The translations under genes and the position numbers were made by a program. Below, one piece after another: positions 59,998-64,000 of a DNA stretch of 64,000 nucleotides. Below the pieces are notes generated by a model that was given only the letters and a program-made list of their open reading frames with translations, was not told where the DNA came from and did no database searches. The stretch's first letter is position 1. Every line of letters begins with the position of its first letter. Source of the DNA: Rhabdothermincola salaria (lineage in GTDB: Bacteria; Actinomycetota; Acidimicrobiia; Acidimicrobiales; Acidimicrobilacustridaceae). Location: NCBI RefSeq assembly GCF_021246445.1, contig NZ_JAJQXW010000001.1:1940168-2004167 (forward strand), read 5' to 3'.

Positions 59998-61032
59998 TCA
60001 GCTGAGGAGGCCCTTCTCGGTCAGCAGCGCCTGGGACGCCTCGAGCGACTTCAGGTCGGCCAGGTCGAGGGCGGGCCCGTCGAGCTCGGCGAGGGGCGGC
60101 ACGCCCTCCGGGTTGGGCACGCCGGGCACGACCGGATACTCGAAGGTCTCCTCCACGAAGTAGGTCTGGCCGGCGTCGGACAACAGGTACTCGACGAACG
60201 CGAGGGCCGCCTCGTTGCCCTCGCCGCTGGTGGTGATGCCCACGGCGGTGGCGTTGATCAGACCGCCGGGGTCGCCGTCGACAGGGAAGACCAGCTCGGC
60301 CACCAGCTCGTCACCCAGCTCGGGCGCGGAGCGAGACCAGTAGTAGTGGTTGATGAGCCCGATGCCGATCTGGCCCTCGTTGACCGCGTCGAGGATGGCC
60401 ACGTTGTTCTCGTAGGACTCCGTGTCGTTGGCGATCATGGCGTCGAGCCACTCCGAGGCGGCTTCTTCGCCCTCGGCCACGCGGTACCCGGTGACGAACG
60501 ACTGGAAGCTGGCGTTGGTGGGCGCCCAGGCGACCTGACCCTCGTACTGGGGGTCGGTGAGGTCGGCCACGCTGGTGGGCGGGTCGTCCACCAGCTCGGG
60601 GTTGTACACGATCGCCCGACTGCGGCCGGTGACGCCGACCCAGAGGTCGTCCTCGGACGGCGCGAAGCGGGGATCGACGGAGTCGACGACCTCGGCCGGC
60701 AACGGGGTGAGCAGGCCGGCATCGGCCAGCGCGCCCATGGCGCCGACCTCCTGGGAGTAGAAGACGTCGGCCGGGGTGCCCGACCCCTCCTCGAGGATCT
60801 GGGCGGCCATCTCGGCGCTGTTGCCGTAGCGGACGTCGACGGCGATGCCGGTCTCCTCGGTGAACTGGTCGATGAGGGGTTGCACCAGGTTCTCGGACCG
60901 GCCGCTGTAGAGGGTGAAGCTGCCGTTCTCGCTGTCGCTCGCCCCGTCGTCGGAGCCGCACGCGGCGGCGACGAGGGCGATGACGAGCACGAGGAGGGCG
61001 ATGGGGCGCAGCCGTCGGCGTGAGGGGGACAT
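59998..61032 (-). CDS. Ferric iron-binding lipoprotein (FbpA/FutA-like)
   Basis: This 344-residue substrate-binding lipoprotein has a lipobox, LVAAAC, followed by an FbpA-like bilobal fold (LYSGRSENLVQPLIDQF; DVFYSQEVGAMGAL). NHYYWSR carries the paired tyrosines that bind ferric iron, and DPGGLINATAVGI is the conserved closing region. GGAG precedes the ATG at 61032. A palindrome resembling an iron box overlaps its promoter, so it should be induced in iron shortage. Confidence 0.92.
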   Translation of the reverse strand: MSPSRRRLRPIALLVLVIALVAAACGSDDGASDSENGSFTLYSGRSENLVQPLIDQFTEETGIAVDVRYGNSAEMAAQILEEGSGTPADVFYSQEVGAMGALADAGLLTPLPAEVVDSVDPRFAPSEDDLWVGVTGRSRAIVYNPELVDDPPTSVADLTDPQYEGQVAWAPTNASFQSFVTGYRVAEGEEAASEWLDAMIANDTESYENNVAILDAVNEGQIGIGLINHYYWSRSAPELGDELVAELVFPVDGDPGGLINATAVGITTSGEGNEAALAFVEYLLSDAGQTYFVEETFEYPVVPGVPNPEGVPPLAELDGPALDLADLKSLEASQALLTEKGLLS

Positions 61033-61091
61033 CAGTGGAGCTCCTGGACGAACGGGTGACGACGAGCCGGGTGTCGGCTTGCCGGGCGCTC

Positions 61092-61112
61092 ACTGTAAGG
61101 GGAGCCTTACAG
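61092..61112 (-). promoter_or_regulatory. Iron-box-like operator over the -10 of the iron transporter
   Basis: CTGTAAGG and CCTTACAG surround GGAG (61093-61112). On the minus strand TACAGT (61092-61097) is the likely -10, and the leader would be about 53 bases. The TAAGG/CCTTA half-sites resemble DtxR/IdeR boxes. Confidence 0.6.
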
Positions 61113-61144
61113 GTGGCGCAAGGCGTCCTCGTCGAACGAGGCGC

Positions 61145-62050
61145 TCACACTGGGTGCTTGGCGCCGTACATCTCGGCGTCGGCGTCTTCGATGAGGGCAT
61201 CGAGGGTCGACGAGCTGGCCGGACCGGCCGCCGTCCCGACGGTCACGGTCACCCGGCGCTCAGGCAGCTCGACAGAGGCTCGACCACGCACCCGCTGGGC
61301 GATCTCCTCGACGTCACCGATCCCCGAGATGCCCGGGCACACCGCCACGAACTCGTCGCCGCCATAGCGGACCACCACATCCCCCGGTCGGAGCACGGCG
61401 AGGAGCCCACCGGCGATCTGCTGGAGGACCTGGTCGCCCACGCCGTGGCCCAGCTCGTCGTTGATCGCCTTGAACCCGTCGACATCGACGAAGAGCACCG
61501 CCACCCACCCGGTGCTCCCGGCGCCGAAGAGGGACTGCGCCGCGGTGCGCAGAAGGCTGCGGTTGCCCACGCCGGTCAGGGCATCGGTGTGGACCTCCCG
61601 TGAGAGCTCGCGTTGGGCCTTCAGGAGCATGTCCTCACGCGTGTGGCGATCGGTGATGTCGAAGCACGTCCCGATGTAGCCGAGGAACGAGCCCATGGCG
61701 TCGTACCGAGGACCGCCGACGTCGAGGATCCACCGGAACACCCCGTCGGCCCGGGCCAGCCGGTACTCCATCTCGAAGGCCTCATGGCGACCGAACGCGT
61801 CGGTGTAGGTGCGCAGACAACGGTCGCGATCGTCGGGATGGACTCCGTCCAACCATCCCTGGCCGCGTTCCTCGTCGAGCGAGCGTCCTCTGAAGTCGAG
61901 CCAGGTCCGGTTGAACTCGACGCACATGCCGTCGGTGTTCGACGCCCAGAGCAATGCCGGATGGGCATCGGCCATGGCTCGGAACACCTCCACCTGCCGA
62001 CGCAACCAATCGACCTCTTCGTGACCCTCGTCGACAACAGCTCCCGGCAC
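61145..62050 (-). CDS. PAS-GGDEF diguanylate cyclase (small)
   Basis: This 301-residue cytosolic protein has a PAS domain with PAC (about 15-130; HPALLWASNTDGMCVEFNRTW, quoted in part) and a GGDEF domain at about 145-300. The active site is RYGGDEF near residue 228 and the inhibitory site RPGD is intact. It should make cyclic di-GMP. I start at the GTG at 62050 with GGGGGAG 5 bases upstream. TACGAT at 62107-62112 is the likely -10. It follows the iron operon region but is a separate unit. Confidence 0.87.
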   Translation of the reverse strand: MPGAVVDEGHEEVDWLRRQVEVFRAMADAHPALLWASNTDGMCVEFNRTWLDFRGRSLDEERGQGWLDGVHPDDRDRCLRTYTDAFGRHEAFEMEYRLARADGVFRWILDVGGPRYDAMGSFLGYIGTCFDITDRHTREDMLLKAQRELSREVHTDALTGVGNRSLLRTAAQSLFGAGSTGWVAVLFVDVDGFKAINDELGHGVGDQVLQQIAGGLLAVLRPGDVVVRYGGDEFVAVCPGISGIGDVEEIAQRVRGRASVELPERRVTVTVGTAAGPASSSTLDALIEDADAEMYGAKHPV

Positions 62051-62189
62051 GTTCTCTCCCCCGCGTCCTGGCGTCGACCGCACCACTCCCCCCGGCGAGG
62101 TCCGCGATCGTAGCGGTGACCGTGGAAAGCTTCCGATTCGACACCTCGGGACGCCGCCCGACCCGGTGCCTGCCCCCGAGGAGACGACC

Positions 62190-63593
62190 ATGACCACGAC
62201 CAAGGAGGCCGAGCCGAGGCCGTCGCTCTCGGTGGCCGAGCGTCGCGAGCTCGGGCGTCGCGCCCGGCAGGTGGTGCCCCGTTCCGCCCTCGGTGAGTGG
62301 GCGCCGGCCGCCGAACGCGATCCGCTGTCGCTGCTGGCCGAGCAGGAGCTCACCCGAGTCCCCGAACTGGTGCCCATCCGCCACCAGCGCATGGCCGTGT
62401 CACCGTTCACCTTCTTCCGCGGGGCGGCCAAGGTCTTCGCCGCCGACCTGGCCGGCGCCCCCCGCACCGACCTGAAGGTGCAGCTCTGCGGCGACGCCCA
62501 CCTCACCAACTTCGGGGGCTTCGCCTCACCGGAGCGCCGTCTCGTCTTCGACCTCAACGACTTCGACGAGACGCTGCCCGGCCCCTTCGAGTGGGATCTG
62601 AAGCGCCTGGCCGCCAGCTTCGAGGTGGCGGCGCGCGGCAACGGCCTCGACGAGGCCGACCGCCCCGCCCTGCAGCGAACGCTCGCCACGACCTACGCGT
62701 CGGCCATGCAGCAGTTCTCCTCGATGTCGCACCTCGACATCTGGTACGCCCACCTCAGCCTCGACCAATTCGGCGAGTACTGGGACACCTCCCTCTCCGA
62801 CGCCATGCGCTCTCGGGTCGAGAGGACCGTCCACAAGGCCCAGGGCAAGGACCGTCTCAAGGCGCTGCGCAAGCTCACCACCGTCCGCGACGGCGAGCCC
62901 CGGTTCCTCAGCGACCCCCCGCTGCTCGAACCGGTGACCGAGCTCCCGTCGCACCCCGAGCACGACAAGGTCGTCGAGATCGTCGCGACCGCCTTCCAGA
63001 ACTACCGCCGCACCCTGCAAGCCGACCGACGGGTGCTCCTCGAGCGCTACCGCTTCGTCGACCTGGCCCGCAAGGTCGTCGGGGTGGGCAGCGTCGGCAC
63101 CCGCTGCTGGGTCGCCCTGCTCATGGGCAAGGACGACGACGACCCGCTCTTCTTGCAGGTGAAGGAAGCCGAGGCCTCCGTGCTCGAGCCCCATCTGCGA
63201 CCCAGCGGCTTCGCCCAGCACGGCCAACGGGTGGTCGAGGGCCAGCGGCTCATGCAGGCCACCAGCGACATCTTCCTCGGCTGGGAGCGGCTGCACGGCG
63301 TCGACGGTCGCGACCACGACTACTACTTCCGCCAGCTCTGGGACTGGAAGGCCTCCGCCGACGTCGACGGCATGGACCCGGCCCTCCTCGCCCGCTACGC
63401 CCAGATGTGCGGATACACCCTGGCCCGGGCCCACGCCCGGTCCGGCGACGCCGTCGCCCTGTCGGCCTACCTCGGTGGCGGCAAGGCCCTGGGCGAGGCG
63501 ATGGTGCGGTTCGCGTCCGTCTACGCCGACCAGAACGAACGCGACCACGAGGCCTTCGTGGCGCACGTCGCCTCGCCCGAACGGTCCCCCTGA
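62190..63593 (+). CDS. DUF2252 family protein
   Basis: This 467-residue protein has the DUF2252 signatures FFRGAAKVFAADL, LCGDAHLTNFGGF, FDLNDFDETLPGPFEWDLKR and RQLWDWKAS (quoted in parts). The fold is thought to be protein-kinase-like, with HGDxHxxN replaced by CGDAHLTN, so it may bind ATP or a phosphorylated small molecule. The role is unknown. GAGGAG lies 6 bases before the ATG. It is divergent from the small PAS-GGDEF gene. Confidence 0.88.
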   Translation: MTTTKEAEPRPSLSVAERRELGRRARQVVPRSALGEWAPAAERDPLSLLAEQELTRVPELVPIRHQRMAVSPFTFFRGAAKVFAADLAGAPRTDLKVQLCGDAHLTNFGGFASPERRLVFDLNDFDETLPGPFEWDLKRLAASFEVAARGNGLDEADRPALQRTLATTYASAMQQFSSMSHLDIWYAHLSLDQFGEYWDTSLSDAMRSRVERTVHKAQGKDRLKALRKLTTVRDGEPRFLSDPPLLEPVTELPSHPEHDKVVEIVATAFQNYRRTLQADRRVLLERYRFVDLARKVVGVGSVGTRCWVALLMGKDDDDPLFLQVKEAEASVLEPHLRPSGFAQHGQRVVEGQRLMQATSDIFLGWERLHGVDGRDHDYYFRQLWDWKASADVDGMDPALLARYAQMCGYTLARAHARSGDAVALSAYLGGGKALGEAMVRFASVYADQNERDHEAFVAHVASPERSP

Positions 63594-63624
63594 GAGAGCC
63601 GGGGCCGAGGCCAGGGCGGTTGGC

Positions 63625-63630
63625 TACTGT
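63625..63630 (+). promoter_or_regulatory. -10 element of Pro-rich gene at right edge
   Basis: TACTGT predicts a start near 63637 and a leader of about 42 bases with GGGAGG before the ATG at 63679. Confidence 0.5.
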
Positions 63631-63678
63631 GTCGCCGCGGCTGCACCGGCGCCGCATCGGCCACGGGAGGCTGCTCGC

Positions 63679-64000
63679 ATGACGTACGACCCCACACCGT
63701 CCGGGGACCCCACACCGGATCCCGACGCGACGCCCGGGTCCGACGATCCCACCCCGGCCGCGACCCCCGACACGAACGCCACCGACGCCACCGTCGTGGA
63801 GACCCCGGCTCCCGAGACCCCGGCTCCCGAGGCTCCCGCCGCCGACCAGAGCGCCCCCACCGGCGAGCCCACCCAGACCTGGGCCGCCCCCGCCGCCGAC
63901 CAGAGCGCCCCCACCGGCGAGCCCACCCAGACCTGGAGCCAGGCCCAGCCCCGCAGCCCGCAGGCCCAGCCCCCGGCCGAGCCCGGTTGGTGGCAGGCCT
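63679..64000 (+). CDS. Pro/Ala/Thr-rich protein, N-terminal fragment
   Basis: The ATG at 63679 follows GGGAGG by 8 bases. The visible 107 residues are acidic and Pro/Ala/Thr-rich, including two exact copies of PAADQSAPTGEPTQTW with an 18-residue period. The fragment ends in EPGWWQA, which resembles the start of GWW(K/Q)ASDG-type tails found before membrane domains in this class. The rest is beyond the window. It may be a membrane protein like that at 10174. Confidence 0.7.
   Translation, partial: MTYDPTPSGDPTPDPDATPGSDDPTPAATPDTNATDATVVETPAPETPAPEAPAADQSAPTGEPTQTWAAPAADQSAPTGEPTQTWSQAQPRSPQAQPPAEPGWWQA
63835..63936 (+). repeat. Two 48-base identical copies, period 54 bases
   Basis: Copies at 63835-63882 and 63889-63936 are identical and in frame, encoding PAADQSAPTGEPTQTW twice. 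The lack of synonymous drift suggests a recent or actively homogenised duplication. Confidence 0.85.

Noticed and set aside
63835-63936. Tandem repeat considered as a CRISPR array
   Set aside because: There are only two copies, 6 bases between them, and they are in frame inside a Pro-rich protein.

Overview
The window is very GC-rich (roughly 70 percent), densely coded DNA from a free-living actinobacterium. An Acidimicrobiia-like lineage (Iamiaceae/Ilumatobacteraceae type) is my best guess. The support is a CarD regulator, an F420-type luciferase-like oxidoreductase, a mycothiol-nitroreductase-like thioredoxin-fold protein, AddAB-free RecBC, many GTG starts, and repeated leaderless promoters of the form TAnnnT, 6-8 bases, start codon. 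No tRNA, rRNA, CRISPR array, insertion sequence or prophage was seen. No stretch over 300 bases lacks a gene.

Layout. 1-6.3 kb: recC and recB (recB runs off the left edge). 6.4-12.4 kb: a transglutaminase-like protein, two hypothetical genes behind a DtxR-like palindrome, two DUF4190-like membrane proteins, a flavodoxin-like protein, a zinc-ribbon microprotein, a MmcQ/YjbR protein and an alpha/beta hydrolase. 12.6-19.7 kb: three cyclic-di-GMP enzymes (PAS-GGDEF; GAF/PAS-GGDEF-EAL; CHASE-GGDEF coupled to a 48-residue membrane microprotein). 20-32.6 kb: catabolic genes (thioredoxin-fold oxidoreductase, Rieske oxygenase coupled to an NTF2-fold protein, P450, VOC protein, SDR, amidohydrolase, class II aldolase, carboxylesterase), plus a degenerate diadenylate-cyclase-like protein and a secreted protein. 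32.6-48 kb: PAS-GGDEF with a degenerate EAL, LLM oxidoreductase, pirin, SDRs, AhpD-like protein, two MFS exporters, a second P450, a TauD-like dioxygenase, several SnoaL/NTF2 proteins and a Cys-rich microprotein under a copper-type operator. 48-57.3 kb: CarD, a secreted DUF4397 protein, peroxiredoxin, MBL hydrolase, a K+ channel with two RCK modules, an NAD(P)-binding/DUF2867 protein, and a three-gene copper-delivery operon for cytochrome oxidase (PCuAC, SCO, CtaG-like). 57.4-64 kb: a ferric iron ABC transporter under an iron-box-like palindrome, a fifth GGDEF protein, a DUF2252 protein and a truncated Pro-rich protein.

How the genes work together. The clearest functional units are RecBC DNA repair, iron uptake, copper loading of the oxidase, and the Rieske/P450/aldolase/amidohydrolase/esterase set, which looks like catabolism of aromatic, steroid or terpenoid compounds. 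Five GGDEF proteins in 50 kb point to elaborate second-messenger control. The most novel-looking signals are: (1) two unrelated secreted proteins ending in the same seven residues, VTPRFTG, after a Thr/Pro/Ala linker; (2) the Cys-rich microprotein whose start codon overlaps a copper-type palindrome; (3) the DAC-fold protein lacking the RHR motif; and (4) the systematic leaderless promoters.
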